A stretch of DNA of 64,000 nucleotides from JAPXLN01 sp033809515. GTDB taxonomy: Bacteria > Bacillota > Sulfobacillia > Fermentithermobacillales > Fermentithermobacillaceae. The DNA lies in assembly GCA_033809515.1 (NCBI GenBank), contig JAPXLN010000002.1:1-64000 (forward strand), written 5' to 3'. The translations under genes were made by a program, and so were the position numbers. Below the pieces are notes generated by a model. That model was not told the origin of the DNA and did no database searches. It was given only the letters and a program-made list of their open reading frames with translations. Positions 16,982 to 26,280 of the stretch are shown here, in pieces (position 1 is the first letter of the stretch; the number at the start of each line of letters is the position of its first letter).

Positions 16982-18982
16982 ATGGACATTTCGTACTGGG
17001 ATGTCATAGTTGAGGTTCCAGCCCTGTGGGACAGGCACTTCACCTACAGCTGCCGGAGTTTGCTTGAGATCCCCTATGGAGCTAAGGTTCGTGTGCCCTT
17101 CGGAGCGTCAACTTGCGATGGATATGTGGTTGGCCGGGGCACGCCCCCCGGCAACCTCGACATAAAGGAAATCGCGGAAATATACGATCTCCGGTTTTTG
17201 CCGCCGCCTGAGCTCCTTTACTTCGGCCGGCTCCTGGCTGAGGGCTATTCTGCCCCTCTTACATCTGTGTGGTCTTGCTTCTGGCCGCCTGTTGCAGGCA
17301 GGAAGAAGGTTCCCGACGCAGATTTTGAGCAGGCCCCGCCGCCTGGGACCCGGCCGGCGACAGAGGACATATTCTCTCCTGCCAAAAAAGAGATGGGAAG
17401 GCCCCGTGAAGAAGGTTTGGAGGATGGGTGCAGCCAAGCCGTTCTGGTCAGGGGCACAAGGGAATTTCGCTGGAATCACTACCTTGACAGGATCAAAGAG
17501 TGCCTGGAGAAGGGCTTACAGGCCCTTATCCTTGTCCCTGAAATCAGCTGTATTCCCTATGCCGCAGAGCGTCTGAAAAGTCTGCCGGGCGACGTTGTGT
17601 CGGTGATTCACTCTGAACTGACGGGCGTCACAAGGCGCAACGCCTGGCTCGGGGTTCTGTCAGGAGAGAAGCCAGTTGCCCTTGGTACCCGTTCGGCGGC
17701 CTTTCTGCCTGTTACCGGTCTTGGGCTCATTGTTGTGGATGAAGAAGAGTCGGATTTCCACAAGTCGCCGGAGGGCCCCTTTTACCATGCCAGGACCGTG
17801 GCCCGTCTCAGGGCCCAGGCTGCAGGAGCAGAGCTCTTGTTTGGCACGTCTCACCCTTCAGTTCTCTCGTACCGCCTTGTCTCTGAAGGCAGGTTTTCGC
17901 TGGTGGATCAGGACCGGTCAGGAAAGAGCGTAGACTGTATTGTGGTTGACCTGAAGGGTATGCCGCGCTTTAGGGGGATCATAGCTCCCCAGACAGAACA
18001 GCACCTCAAGCAGACTTTTTCTTTGGGGGAAAATGCATTTTTGTTCCTGAACCGCCGGGGGGACTCAACCCAGGTAACCTGCGAAGATTGTGGCCATGTG
18101 CTCATGTGCCCTATGTGCAAAGCTCCCCTTGTGCGTCATTCGCGTAACTCTTACCTGGTATGCCATACGTGCGGAAGAAAGGAGAGCCCGCCGGAACGGT
18201 GCCCAAACTGCGGCGGACACAGGTGGCGCTTTTCCGGGTTCGGCATAGAGCGCGCTCAACGGGAGTTCGTTAAGAAGTTCCCTGATGTGCCGGTTGTACG
18301 CATTGACAGCGACACGGCCAGGGATGGGCCGGCAGATCGGGCCCTGCAGGGATTGGAGGGGGCCGGCCCTGTGTGTCTCCTGGGAACCCAGATGGCCTTG
18401 AACTTGTGTCGCGACGTGCCCCGGCTGGGATTGGTCGGCGTGCTGTCTTCTGACAGTTTGCTTAACTTGCCCGACTTCATGGCTTCTGAGAAGGTCTATC
18501 ATTTGCTGTGCAAGCTCAAAGAGCTCCTTGAGGAAGGCAGGCCGGGTTCCGCTGTGGGTTCTGCTCAGGGTGCGAAGAAACGATTTGTCCTGCAGACTCT
18601 GAATCCCCATCATCATGCAGTGGCGGGCTTATCCGACCCGGTCGCTTTTTACGAAGAAGAGCTGGCTAACAGGGAAGCCTTAGGATATCCGCCTTTCGGG
18701 TCCATGTTCAAGGTCAGCTTTGTGGGGAAACAAGAAGGCAGAGTCGAAGAAGCTGCCGGGGTCTTTGCCGGGGAATGTATGAAAAGGTCCGGCGATATTA
18801 ATGTTCTGGGGCCGTCACCTGCCCCTAAGTCAAAGGTGAGAGGAAACTATATATGGCAGGTGGCCCTCAGAGGACAAGATCAAAAGACGCTTAGCAAGGC
18901 ATGCCTGGATGCCATAGCTAAAGCTTCCGGGGTTAGAGGAGTTCGGGTTTCTGTGGACAGCGATCCGGTCAGCATGTCGTAA
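16982..18982 (+). CDS. priA: PriA-like primosomal protein N' with degenerate ATPase motifs
   Basis: A 666-residue PriA homologue, the replication restart factor. The N-terminal DNA-binding domain and the zinc domain are intact, with eight cysteines at about 367, 370, 376, 379, 394, 397, 407 and 410. The helicase motifs are not: where G-x-T-G-S-G-K-T-E is expected (residues 155-167) the sequence reads VRGTREFRWN, the DEEH box is DEEE (253-256), the AKGHDF motif is replaced near NLCRDV, and the C-terminal R-A-G-R motif is missing. Actinobacterial PriA shows a similar loss. It therefore probably works as a structural loader without ATP-driven unwinding. Seven bases separate it from coaBC. Confidence 0.88.
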   Translation: MDISYWDVIVEVPALWDRHFTYSCRSLLEIPYGAKVRVPFGASTCDGYVVGRGTPPGNLDIKEIAEIYDLRFLPPPELLYFGRLLAEGYSAPLTSVWSCFWPPVAGRKKVPDADFEQAPPPGTRPATEDIFSPAKKEMGRPREEGLEDGCSQAVLVRGTREFRWNHYLDRIKECLEKGLQALILVPEISCIPYAAERLKSLPGDVVSVIHSELTGVTRRNAWLGVLSGEKPVALGTRSAAFLPVTGLGLIVVDEEESDFHKSPEGPFYHARTVARLRAQAAGAELLFGTSHPSVLSYRLVSEGRFSLVDQDRSGKSVDCIVVDLKGMPRFRGIIAPQTEQHLKQTFSLGENAFLFLNRRGDSTQVTCEDCGHVLMCPMCKAPLVRHSRNSYLVCHTCGRKESPPERCPNCGGHRWRFSGFGIERAQREFVKKFPDVPVVRIDSDTARDGPADRALQGLEGAGPVCLLGTQMALNLCRDVPRLGLVGVLSSDSLLNLPDFMASEKVYHLLCKLKELLEEGRPGSAVGSAQGAKKRFVLQTLNPHHHAVAGLSDPVAFYEEELANREALGYPPFGSMFKVSFVGKQEGRVEEAAGVFAGECMKRSGDINVLGPSPAPKSKVRGNYIWQVALRGQDQKTLSKACLDAIAKASGVRGVRVSVDSDPVSMS

Positions 18983-18997
18983 AAGAATCTGTTAAAA

Positions 18998-19006
18998 TGA
19001 TAAAAT
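18998..19006 (+). promoter_or_regulatory. Possible extended -10 promoter before def-fmt
   Basis: TG-A-TAAAAT lies 25 bases before the def-fmt start and fits an extended -10 element; no good -35 box is visible at 16-18 bases. It could provide internal transcription after priA. Confidence 0.35.
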
Positions 19007-19031
19007 AGCAGCTCCGAAAGGTGATGCATAT

Positions 19032-20474
19032 ATGGCTACGCTTCCCATACTTGGGTTTGAGGATAGTTTGCTGCGGAAGAAGTCAAGGCGCGTGCCCCAC
19101 GTTAACAGGGCCGTCAGGAAGACCCTTGACCATATGATCGATACTATGAGGACCTACCAGGGAGTGGGCCTGGCTGCCCCTCAGATCGGTTTGCTGAAGC
19201 GAATCATTGTGGTTGATGTAGGCGAGGGTCCGTATTTCCTGGTTAACCCCGAAATTGTCTTCAAGTCAGAAGAAGAAGAAGAGGGATGGGAAGGGTGCTT
19301 GAGCTGGCCTGGATATATGGGCCAGGTCTCCCGGGCCAGCAGGGTCACTGTGCGAGCTTTGGACAGAGACGGCCATGAGACTTGGGTCGAGGGAGAGGGC
19401 TTTCTGGCCCGAGCTCTGCAGCACGAAATCGACCATCTTGACGGGATTCTGTTCGTAGACCGGGCAACTACGGTTACGGAGATTACAAGGGCAGAAGAGA
19501 GCTCTGAACCCGAAAAGAGTGAGGACGGCCCATCTGTCACAACCGTCTTTCTGGGAAGCCCGGACTTTGCCGTCCCTTCGCTGGATGCCCTCTGCAACGC
19601 AGGGGTTAGTGTGTCCCTGGTTATTACGCAGCCTGACCGCCCTTTTGGACGCAGGCAGGTTTTGCGGCCGACCCCGGTCAAGGAGCAAGCTTTGCGCCTG
19701 GGTTTGCCTGTGCTTACAGTTCCTTCGCTTAATGAGCCCGGCGTCATAGAAAAAGTCCGGTCTTTGAACCCGGATTTCATATCCGTTGTAGCTTTTGGAC
19801 AAAGAATCCCCAGGGAGATTATTGACAGTCCCAAATATGCTACGCTTAACGTACATCCGTCGCTGCTTCCTTCGTATCGCGGGGGAAACCCTGTGCAAAG
19901 GGCGGTCATGGCGGGCGATAAGGTTACAGGAGTCAGCATCATATACTTGAGCGATAAGATGGATGCAGGGGACATATGTCTTCAGCGGAAGGCAGAGATT
20001 GGGCCCGGGGAGACTTTTGGGACCCTGGAGAAACGGCTTGCAGAGATAGGCGCTCACGCTCTCCTGGAAAGCATTGACCTGGTACTTGGCGGAGAAGCTC
20101 CCAGGATCCCTCAGGACGACAGTAAGGCAACTTTTGCCCGTCACCTGGGGCCCGGAGAAGACGCGGTGAACTGGAATTGCGGAAAAGATGCGGTTCACAA
20201 CCTGGTCAGAGGTCTCTCACCCAGACCGGGCGCAGTGACTTCCTTCCGCGGCAAACGTATAAAAGTCTGGGAAACGTGCTCTTTGGATGGTCTGTACCAG
20301 GTGGGAGAACCTGGTGCTATACTGGGAATAGAGGGCGATGCCCTGGTGGTAAGCTGCAAGGACGGCGTTATCGGTGTTTCTGAGGTCCAGCCCGATGGCA
20401 AGAAGGTCATGTCCGGCAAGGCGTTTTACCTGGGTAGACCCGGGGGGTACTTGCGGTTTGGAACGGAAGAGTAA
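19032..20474 (+). CDS. Peptide deformylase - methionyl-tRNA formyltransferase fusion
   Basis: A single 480-residue frame joining two enzymes normally made separately. Residues 1-150 are peptide deformylase with all three metal motifs: [10 protein letters not shown] (44-53), EGCLS (87-91, Cys89) and HEIDH (131-135). After a short acidic linker (about 154-168) comes a full methionyl-tRNA formyltransferase with [12 protein letters not shown], the formyl-folate site N273-V-H275 ([12 protein letters not shown]), MDAGD (310-314) and a C-terminal tRNA-binding domain. One half removes the formyl group that the other adds to initiator tRNA. def and fmt are neighbours in most Bacillota, so a fusion by stop loss is easy to picture. 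Both active sites look intact. Confidence 0.93.
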   Translation: MATLPILGFEDSLLRKKSRRVPHVNRAVRKTLDHMIDTMRTYQGVGLAAPQIGLLKRIIVVDVGEGPYFLVNPEIVFKSEEEEEGWEGCLSWPGYMGQVSRASRVTVRALDRDGHETWVEGEGFLARALQHEIDHLDGILFVDRATTVTEITRAEESSEPEKSEDGPSVTTVFLGSPDFAVPSLDALCNAGVSVSLVITQPDRPFGRRQVLRPTPVKEQALRLGLPVLTVPSLNEPGVIEKVRSLNPDFISVVAFGQRIPREIIDSPKYATLNVHPSLLPSYRGGNPVQRAVMAGDKVTGVSIIYLSDKMDAGDICLQRKAEIGPGETFGTLEKRLAEIGAHALLESIDLVLGGEAPRIPQDDSKATFARHLGPGEDAVNWNCGKDAVHNLVRGLSPRPGAVTSFRGKRIKVWETCSLDGLYQVGEPGAILGIEGDALVVSCKDGVIGVSEVQPDGKKVMSGKAFYLGRPGGYLRFGTEE

Positions 20475-20501
20475 ACACGTAAGTAAGGAGGGGAGAGGGA
20501 G

Positions 20502-21176
20502 ATGGATGCAGGTTATGTTCTATTTGTGCTGCCGGCGCTCATTTTTGCGCTTTGGGCTCAAGGGAAAGTGACCTCGGCATACAACGAGTATTCGCGTCTC
20601 CAGTCTCGAAGCAATACGCCGGCTTACGAGGTAGCGGCTGCATTGTTAGCCCGTGCAGGCCTGGGTGACATTCGGATTGAGCGAATACCCGGAACATTGC
20701 AAGACCATTACGATCCCAGAAACCGTACGCTCAGGCTGTCTGACGGAACCTACGGGAGCTCATCGGTGGCGGCCATCAGCATTGCAGCTCATGAGGCCGG
20801 TCACGCAGTGCAGCATTCAGTAGGTTATGCTCCTCTTGGCATAAGGAACGGGCTGGTTCCCATAGCTCAGCTGACCTCAAGAGCGTGGCTGCCCCTTTTT
20901 TTTATAGGTCTAATGCTCAGGTCGGGAACCCTTATGGATCTGGGTCTTTTGTTCTTCCTGGGCGTTATGGCGTTTCAAGTCATAACGCTTCCTGTGGAGT
21001 ACAACGCATCTAGGCGAGCAATGGATATGCTGCAAGCGTCGGGCTTTGTAAGCGAAAGGGACATGGTTCCTGTAGGCAACATGCTCAATGCAGCTGCTTT
21101 GACCTATGTGGCGGCAACGGCGGTCTCTTTAGGGCAATTCTTGCGACTCCTCATGATCAGAGGGAGGCGCGATTAG
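20502..21176 (+). CDS. Membrane zinc metallopeptidase, YugP family
   Basis: A 224-residue integral membrane protein with an N-terminal membrane helix, the zinc-binding motif HEAGHA (about residues 97-102) and two or three later transmembrane segments. These features match the YugP/neutral zinc metallopeptidase family commonly located between fmt and rsmB. ATG 20502 is preceded by AAGGAGGGGAGAGGG. Substrates are unknown; membrane protein quality control is a common proposal for the family, not shown here. Confidence 0.88.
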   Translation: MDAGYVLFVLPALIFALWAQGKVTSAYNEYSRLQSRSNTPAYEVAAALLARAGLGDIRIERIPGTLQDHYDPRNRTLRLSDGTYGSSSVAAISIAAHEAGHAVQHSVGYAPLGIRNGLVPIAQLTSRAWLPLFFIGLMLRSGTLMDLGLLFFLGVMAFQVITLPVEYNASRRAMDMLQASGFVSERDMVPVGNMLNAAALTYVAATAVSLGQFLRLLMIRGRRD

Positions 21177-21177
21177 G

Positions 21178-22497
21178 GTGGGCAAAGGCGCCCGGGAGGT
21201 CGTGTTAGAGGCTCTTTCAGAAGGCCTTCATGCAGACTCCTGGGCCAATTGCTTGCAGTCCATACAGGATCCAAGAGATCGGGCCCTGGCATTGGAGCTG
21301 TTAAGCGGGGTGACCAGGTGGCGTAATCTCTTAGACGAGTACATTTGCGGGTTTTCAAACCGTCCCGTTGAGGCCATCTCCAATCGCCTGAAGCATGCCC
21401 TGAGGATTGGGGCTTTCCAGCTTCTTTTTCTAGGTATGCCGCCTTATACTGTCGATTCGGTGGTGAGCCTTCTTTCCCGGAAAGGTCAGCGAGGGTACTG
21501 CAATGCTGTTCTAAGGGAAATGGCCCGGTCTATAGGACATATTGAGCTTCCCGGCATAGATCAAGACCCTGTAGGGTACATGGCCAAGAGGTGGTCCTGT
21601 CCGGAATGGATAGCTCAGGTTCTTCTTGAGAGGTTTGGTCTGGAAGGCGCACTGAAGGTGCTTGAGAGGTCTAACCGGAGGCCTGTACTTAACCTGCGAG
21701 CTAACACTATGCGTTCTTCCGGTCAAGAGCTCTTGGAGCGTATGGTCAGTAAAGGGTATGATGCCACAAGAGGGCAACTTGATGCTTCTGTGCGGGTGCA
21801 ACAAGGTGGAGCCGTTGAGGACATGCCCGGGTATGACGAGGGGTTGTTCACTGTACAAGATGAAGGAGCTATGCTGGTCTCCCTGGTACTGGACCCTAAG
21901 CCCGGACAGACCATATGGGATGTATGTGCTGCGCCCGGCGGCAAGGCGACTCACATAGCTGAGCTTATGGGGGGAACAGGCACAGTGTTTGCCACAGACG
22001 CAAACCAGTCAAGGGCCGGTATGATCGTTGAATCAAAGGAGCGGTTAGGCCTCAGAAACATTGAGGTACGTGTCTTGGATGGGACTTCCGGATGGCCTGG
22101 CGGTGAGAGGTTTGACGGGGTTTTGATAGATGCGCCCTGCTCCGGGTTAGGGGTCCTTGACCGCAACCCGGATCTAAGGTGGAACCGGCGCCCTTCAGAC
22201 ATCCCCAAACTGGCCAATCTTCAGCGGCGTATGCTGGAGGCTGCAGCTCCTTCCGTTAAGGGCGGGGGTACTCTGGTATACAGCACGTGCACGCTTACAC
22301 AGGAAGAAAACGAGGGCGTTTGGGAGGCCTTTCTCATGGAGCACCGGGAGTTTGCTCCTTGCGAACCGGAACCGTATCTGAGAGGAGCAGGGTTAGAGTT
22401 ACCGGAAGACTCCTTTGGAGGGCCTGGATACTGCCACCTGTTGCCCCATGTGACCGGGACCGGTGGGTTCTTCATAGGGCGGGCTGTCAGAACATAG
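21178..22497 (+). CDS. rsmB: 16S rRNA m5C967 methyltransferase RsmB
   Basis: A 439-residue RNA cytosine-5 methyltransferase. Residues 1-140 form a NusB-like RNA-binding domain; the catalytic domain has the SAM loop CAAPGGKATH, the DAPCSG motif with one active cysteine and YSTCTL with the nucleophilic cysteine. It methylates position 967 of 16S rRNA (E. coli numbering). GTG 21178 starts two bases after the preceding stop. In many Bacillota rlmN follows; here about 220 bases without a convincing gene separate it from the phosphatase gene. Confidence 0.93.
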   Translation: MGKGAREVVLEALSEGLHADSWANCLQSIQDPRDRALALELLSGVTRWRNLLDEYICGFSNRPVEAISNRLKHALRIGAFQLLFLGMPPYTVDSVVSLLSRKGQRGYCNAVLREMARSIGHIELPGIDQDPVGYMAKRWSCPEWIAQVLLERFGLEGALKVLERSNRRPVLNLRANTMRSSGQELLERMVSKGYDATRGQLDASVRVQQGGAVEDMPGYDEGLFTVQDEGAMLVSLVLDPKPGQTIWDVCAAPGGKATHIAELMGGTGTVFATDANQSRAGMIVESKERLGLRNIEVRVLDGTSGWPGGERFDGVLIDAPCSGLGVLDRNPDLRWNRRPSDIPKLANLQRRMLEAAAPSVKGGGTLVYSTCTLTQEENEGVWEAFLMEHREFAPCEPEPYLRGAGLELPEDSFGGPGYCHLLPHVTGTGGFFIGRAVRT

Positions 22498-22717
22498 GAT
22501 GTGGCTGAACCTGGATGCCGGCGCCGGGGCTGTCAAGCAGGAAGGCGGCGAGCTCCGGTAGAAGACATATCTCCGGGAATCAGAGAGTTCCGAAGGGAAC
22601 CCTTGTTGAGCTTGAACCCGTCAATGGTTGAGACAGACGGATATCGGGCTGTTGCTGCTGGAAAACGAAAAGACGGCGGCAGTTTGCGCGTGCAGACTGG
22701 ATTTGGGGGGACCGGAA

Positions 22718-23473
22718 TTGGAGTGGAGCGCAAGATCTTCCAGGGGACTTGTCCGACCGGATAACGAAGACTCCTGGACCGTTCGGTCGTTTTCCGGCTC
22801 CGGGGTATGGTTGGCCATGGTAGCAGACGGCATAGGCGGCTATGAAGGGGGCGAACTGGCTTCAGCCTTAGCCATAGAATGGGCTGCAGACCATGTTCAG
22901 CGGGAATACGACATGAAGTCGCCTGAAGAGCTTCTGAAGGAAGCTTTTCTTTTTGCCAACGGAAAAATACTTGAAGCCGCTTCGGGGAATAAGGGACTCT
23001 CGCAGATGGGGACCACGCTTACGGCAGCGCTGGTTCTGGAAGCAGAGGGTCTGTTGTATGTGGGCCATGTCGGAGACAGCCGGGCGTACGTTATGTCCCG
23101 GGGACAGATTCGCCAGATCACTGACGATCATTCTATAACAGGCGAACTCATCAGAAACGGGACGATTTCAGAGGCAGACGCAAGGAAGCATCCGGGCAGG
23201 AACCTTCTGACAATGGCCCTTGGAAGCCAGGAGGATATTGCGGTTTCCGTTTACCGGGAGAAGCTGTCTGAAAATGACCTGATCCTATTGTGTACGGACG
23301 GGTTGACCGGGCTTGTTGAGTCTTCTGAGATCGCTTCTATTCTGGCGGAAAGCTCCGTCACTGAAGCTGCTCAGACAATGGTGGATTTGTCTAACAGCCG
23401 CGGTGGCCATGACAACGTCACCGTTGTTGTTCTTTGGCCCAACAGCAGTGTCTTGGGTGGTGATTCGAGGTGA
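22718..23473 (+). CDS. prpC: PP2C-type serine/threonine phosphatase
   Basis: A 251-residue PP2C phosphatase with the metal-binding sequences NEDS, VADGIGGYEGGE, GHVGDSRAY, DDHS, CTDGLTG and a final GGHDNVTV. It should reverse phosphorylation by the kinase encoded next to it; the kinase GTG overlaps its stop (GTGA). I chose TTG 22718, giving MEWSARSSRG, which matches the usual PrpC start and follows a GGGGGG site by seven bases. The frame extends 30 codons further upstream to TTG 22628, but that extension has no family character or ribosome site. Confidence 0.92.
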   Translation: MEWSARSSRGLVRPDNEDSWTVRSFSGSGVWLAMVADGIGGYEGGELASALAIEWAADHVQREYDMKSPEELLKEAFLFANGKILEAASGNKGLSQMGTTLTAALVLEAEGLLYVGHVGDSRAYVMSRGQIRQITDDHSITGELIRNGTISEADARKHPGRNLLTMALGSQEDIAVSVYREKLSENDLILLCTDGLTGLVESSEIASILAESSVTEAAQTMVDLSNSRGGHDNVTVVVLWPNSSVLGGDSR

Positions 23474-25371
23474 GAGGTGTGACATCCGGAGATCTCACGG
23501 GCAGAAAGGTCATGAACCGGTACAAGGTCGTAGAGAGGATAGGCGGCGGCGGAATGGCCGTGGTCTGGAAAGCTTACGATTTGGTCCTCGACCGTAATGT
23601 GGCCCTCAAGGTTCTCAGGCCCGAGATGAGCGAAGATGACGATTTTATAAGGCGGTTCAGACTGGAAGCTCAGTCAGCTGCGTCTTTGTCCCACAATAAC
23701 ATTGTCAGCATATACGATGTCGGTGAGGAGCAGGGTTTGTACTTCATTGTGATGGAACTGGTTGAAGGTCAAAGCCTCAGGGACAGGCTTAATGCCGAAG
23801 GAACTCTATGTCCCGAGGAAGCTTTGAGAATAGCTGCCGGGATTTGCGAAGGATTGGCCCACGCCCACGCACGCAGGATTATCCACAGAGATATCAAGCC
23901 ACAGAACATACTTCTCACGAAGCAGGGGGCAGTGAAGGTAGCTGATTTCGGCATTGCGCGAGCTTTAGGAGTGAGTTCCACCACGGCCAGAGACGTGGTG
24001 GTCGGATCAGCTCCCTACATGGCTCCTGAACAGGCACGAAACGGTGTGGCATCGGTCAGGTCGGATCTATACTCAGTTGGAGTGGTTTTGTATGAGATGC
24101 TGACCGGGAAACCGCCTTTCACAGGTGACAGCCCTGTTTCGGTTGCACTTCAGCATGTCCAGGCTGAAGTACCTCCTTTGAGGCTGAGGAACCCCAACGT
24201 GCCTCAGGCAGTTGAGGATCTTGTGGAAAAGGCCCTTTCCAAAGACCCCTTGGGAAGGTTTGGGTCAGCCGGGGAGATGCTGCAAGCTATTGGTTCGCTG
24301 CAGTCTCCGGGGCAGCCAAGGCGTGTTGAAAGAATGGAGCAAGCTGATGTAGTATATAAACCCCCTTCGCCCGGAGGAGATGAGAAGTTGGCTCGAAGCA
24401 AGAAAAAGACCGAACGGGTTCCTACACCTGTTAGAGTGTTTCTGGTTTTCGCATTGCTGGCCCTAGCCGTTCTAGGTTACTCGGCATACCTCTTTAAGCA
24501 GTGGATGGCTGTTCCGACCCTGGTTGTGCCTGATCTTGTCGGAAGGACTCAGATGGAAGCTCAATCTATGGCCAAGCAAGCGGGGTTTGTCTTTCAGATA
24601 TCAGGCGAGAGGTACGATGAGGAAGTTCCTGCCGGCGTAGTAGTGTCCCAGAGCCCACAGGGCGGGCAGGAGGCGAAGAAGGGCAGGGAGGTTTTGTGTC
24701 TGATCTCCAAGGGACAAGACTACGTGAGAGTGCCTGACGTTACCGGCAAGCTGAGGAGAGAAGCTTACGTAGAGCTTCAAAATGCAGGCGTGCAGGTGGG
24801 AACTGTCGACTATCAGTTCCACCCAACCATAGATGAGGACCATGTGGTAAACCAGAACCCAAAAGCCGGAGCAGATGTGGCCAGAGACTATTTCGTGGAC
24901 CTGGTCATATCAAAAGGTCAGGAACCTATGGACACCATGGTGCCAGACATAATGGGCATGACCAGAGCGCAAGCAGAGGACAGACTTGCCGAACAGCTCC
25001 TGGACCTGGGAGGAGTGGCGGTTATCGTAGACCCCTCAGTGCCCGAAGGCACAGTCATATCCCAGAGTCCGCCTGCAGGCACTGTAGTTGCTCCCCGTTC
25101 CAAGGTCACCATTGTGGTCAGCGGCAAAGAGGTGCCGGCAAAAACCAACAATCACACAATGTCTTTGACAGTGCCGAGGAACATTGGCCCAGCCACAGAG
25201 CCGGTCAAGGTCAAGGTCGTCTTCACTGACGCAACCGGAGAGAACGTAGCGTTTGACGGCAGCATGTTGCCTGGCGAGAACCGGGAGGTCAGTTTCCGCT
25301 GGAAGGGTTCTTCTGCAGAGGTAAGGATAACCATCGGCAATGATACTACGATCAAAACTATACGGCCATGA
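23470..25371 (+). CDS. prkC: PASTA-domain serine/threonine kinase PrkC
   Basis: A 633-residue membrane kinase. The cytoplasmic kinase domain has the glycine loop GGGGMAVVWKA, Lys47, the catalytic HRDIKPQN with Asp141, DFG at 159-161 and a Ser/Thr-rich activation loop near 168-173. A single membrane helix lies at about 321-343. Outside are three PASTA repeats (about 348-417, 418-487, 488-560) that bind muropeptides, then a 70-residue beta-rich tail. In spore formers PrkC senses peptidoglycan and triggers germination and growth control. Start GTG 23470 overlaps prpC; GTG 23479 is an alternative. Confidence 0.94.
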   Translation: MRGVTSGDLTGRKVMNRYKVVERIGGGGMAVVWKAYDLVLDRNVALKVLRPEMSEDDDFIRRFRLEAQSAASLSHNNIVSIYDVGEEQGLYFIVMELVEGQSLRDRLNAEGTLCPEEALRIAAGICEGLAHAHARRIIHRDIKPQNILLTKQGAVKVADFGIARALGVSSTTARDVVVGSAPYMAPEQARNGVASVRSDLYSVGVVLYEMLTGKPPFTGDSPVSVALQHVQAEVPPLRLRNPNVPQAVEDLVEKALSKDPLGRFGSAGEMLQAIGSLQSPGQPRRVERMEQADVVYKPPSPGGDEKLARSKKKTERVPTPVRVFLVFALLALAVLGYSAYLFKQWMAVPTLVVPDLVGRTQMEAQSMAKQAGFVFQISGERYDEEVPAGVVVSQSPQGGQEAKKGREVLCLISKGQDYVRVPDVTGKLRREAYVELQNAGVQVGTVDYQFHPTIDEDHVVNQNPKAGADVARDYFVDLVISKGQEPMDTMVPDIMGMTRAQAEDRLAEQLLDLGGVAVIVDPSVPEGTVISQSPPAGTVVAPRSKVTIVVSGKEVPAKTNNHTMSLTVPRNIGPATEPVKVKVVFTDATGENVAFDGSMLPGENREVSFRWKGSSAEVRITIGNDTTIKTIRP

Positions 25372-25395
25372 CAAACCGGAACTTGCTGAGGGGAG

Positions 25396-26280
25396 GTGCT
25401 GCGGCAAACCTTGGAAGGTAGGGTTGTGGCGATTTACTCAGCTTGGTGCGATGTAGCTTGCAACGACCAAGTTCTCAGGTGCAGGTTGCGCGGGCGTTTG
25501 CGCCAGGCCGGTTTAGATATTGTCGCTGGGGATCTGGTTTCCCTTGCCGGGACCGGAGAAGAGCTTGTAATCGAAAAGGTTCATCCTCGGAAAAATCTGC
25601 TTGCACGGCCCCCGGTTGCTAACGTTGATCAAGCCGTAGTAGTGACGGCAGTGACTCAGCCGCCGGCAGCTTTGCCCGAAATAGACAAGGTTCTGGTTCA
25701 GTTAGAGCAAGAGGGTATTCACGGAGTGGTCTGCGTGAACAAAAGCGACCTGGAAGACCCGGATTCCCTTGAGAGACTCGCCGGCATCTACAGGGCAGCG
25801 GGCTATCCATGTCAGATTACGTCAGCTTTTACGGGAGCGGGATTGGAAGAGCTGGCGTCGCTAATGGAGGGGAAGGTTACGATTTTGGCGGGCGCCAGCG
25901 GGGTTGGCAAATCCAAAATCCTTGAGGCTCTTCTTGGGATTGGCCTTGCGACGCAGCCCTTGTCGCGCAGAGGGCGAGGAAGGCATACAACCAGGGGTGT
26001 CACCCTCTACACGAGAGGTAGGGGAGGCTATCTTGCGGATACCCCCGGGTTCAGCAGGATTGACCTGGTTGATTGTGAACCCCACGAGTTGAGCTACTTT
26101 TACCCTGAAATGGCTCCTCACGTAGTTCACTGTCACTATCCGAGATGCTTGCACAATACCGAGGATCAGTGCCGTGTGAAGGATGCTCTTGATCAAGGGT
26201 TAGTCCATCCCGAACGGTATGCCAGCTATCTGATTTTGTTGGAGGAAAGCATCGAAAGGATGAAACGAAGGTATGTCTGA
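25396..26280 (+). CDS. rsgA: Small ribosomal subunit biogenesis GTPase RsgA
   Basis: A 294-residue circularly permuted GTPase for late 30S maturation: OB fold, then G4 (NKSD) before G1 (GASGVGKS) and G3 (DTPGF), then a C-terminal zinc knuckle with His/Cys ligands in HCHYPRCLHNTEDQC. The exact start is unclear because GGGGAGG overlaps the GTG at 25396; a TTG at 25411 is the main alternative. The gene follows prkC and overlaps rpe by eight bases, the common prpC-prkC-rsgA-rpe order. Confidence 0.93.
   Translation: MLRQTLEGRVVAIYSAWCDVACNDQVLRCRLRGRLRQAGLDIVAGDLVSLAGTGEELVIEKVHPRKNLLARPPVANVDQAVVVTAVTQPPAALPEIDKVLVQLEQEGIHGVVCVNKSDLEDPDSLERLAGIYRAAGYPCQITSAFTGAGLEELASLMEGKVTILAGASGVGKSKILEALLGIGLATQPLSRRGRGRHTTRGVTLYTRGRGGYLADTPGFSRIDLVDCEPHELSYFYPEMAPHVVHCHYPRCLHNTEDQCRVKDALDQGLVHPERYASYLILLEESIERMKRRYV

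Noticed and set aside
22501..22764. 87-codon plus-strand frame after rsmB
   Set aside because: No ribosome site or recognisable domain, and its end overlaps the conserved start of prpC in another frame.
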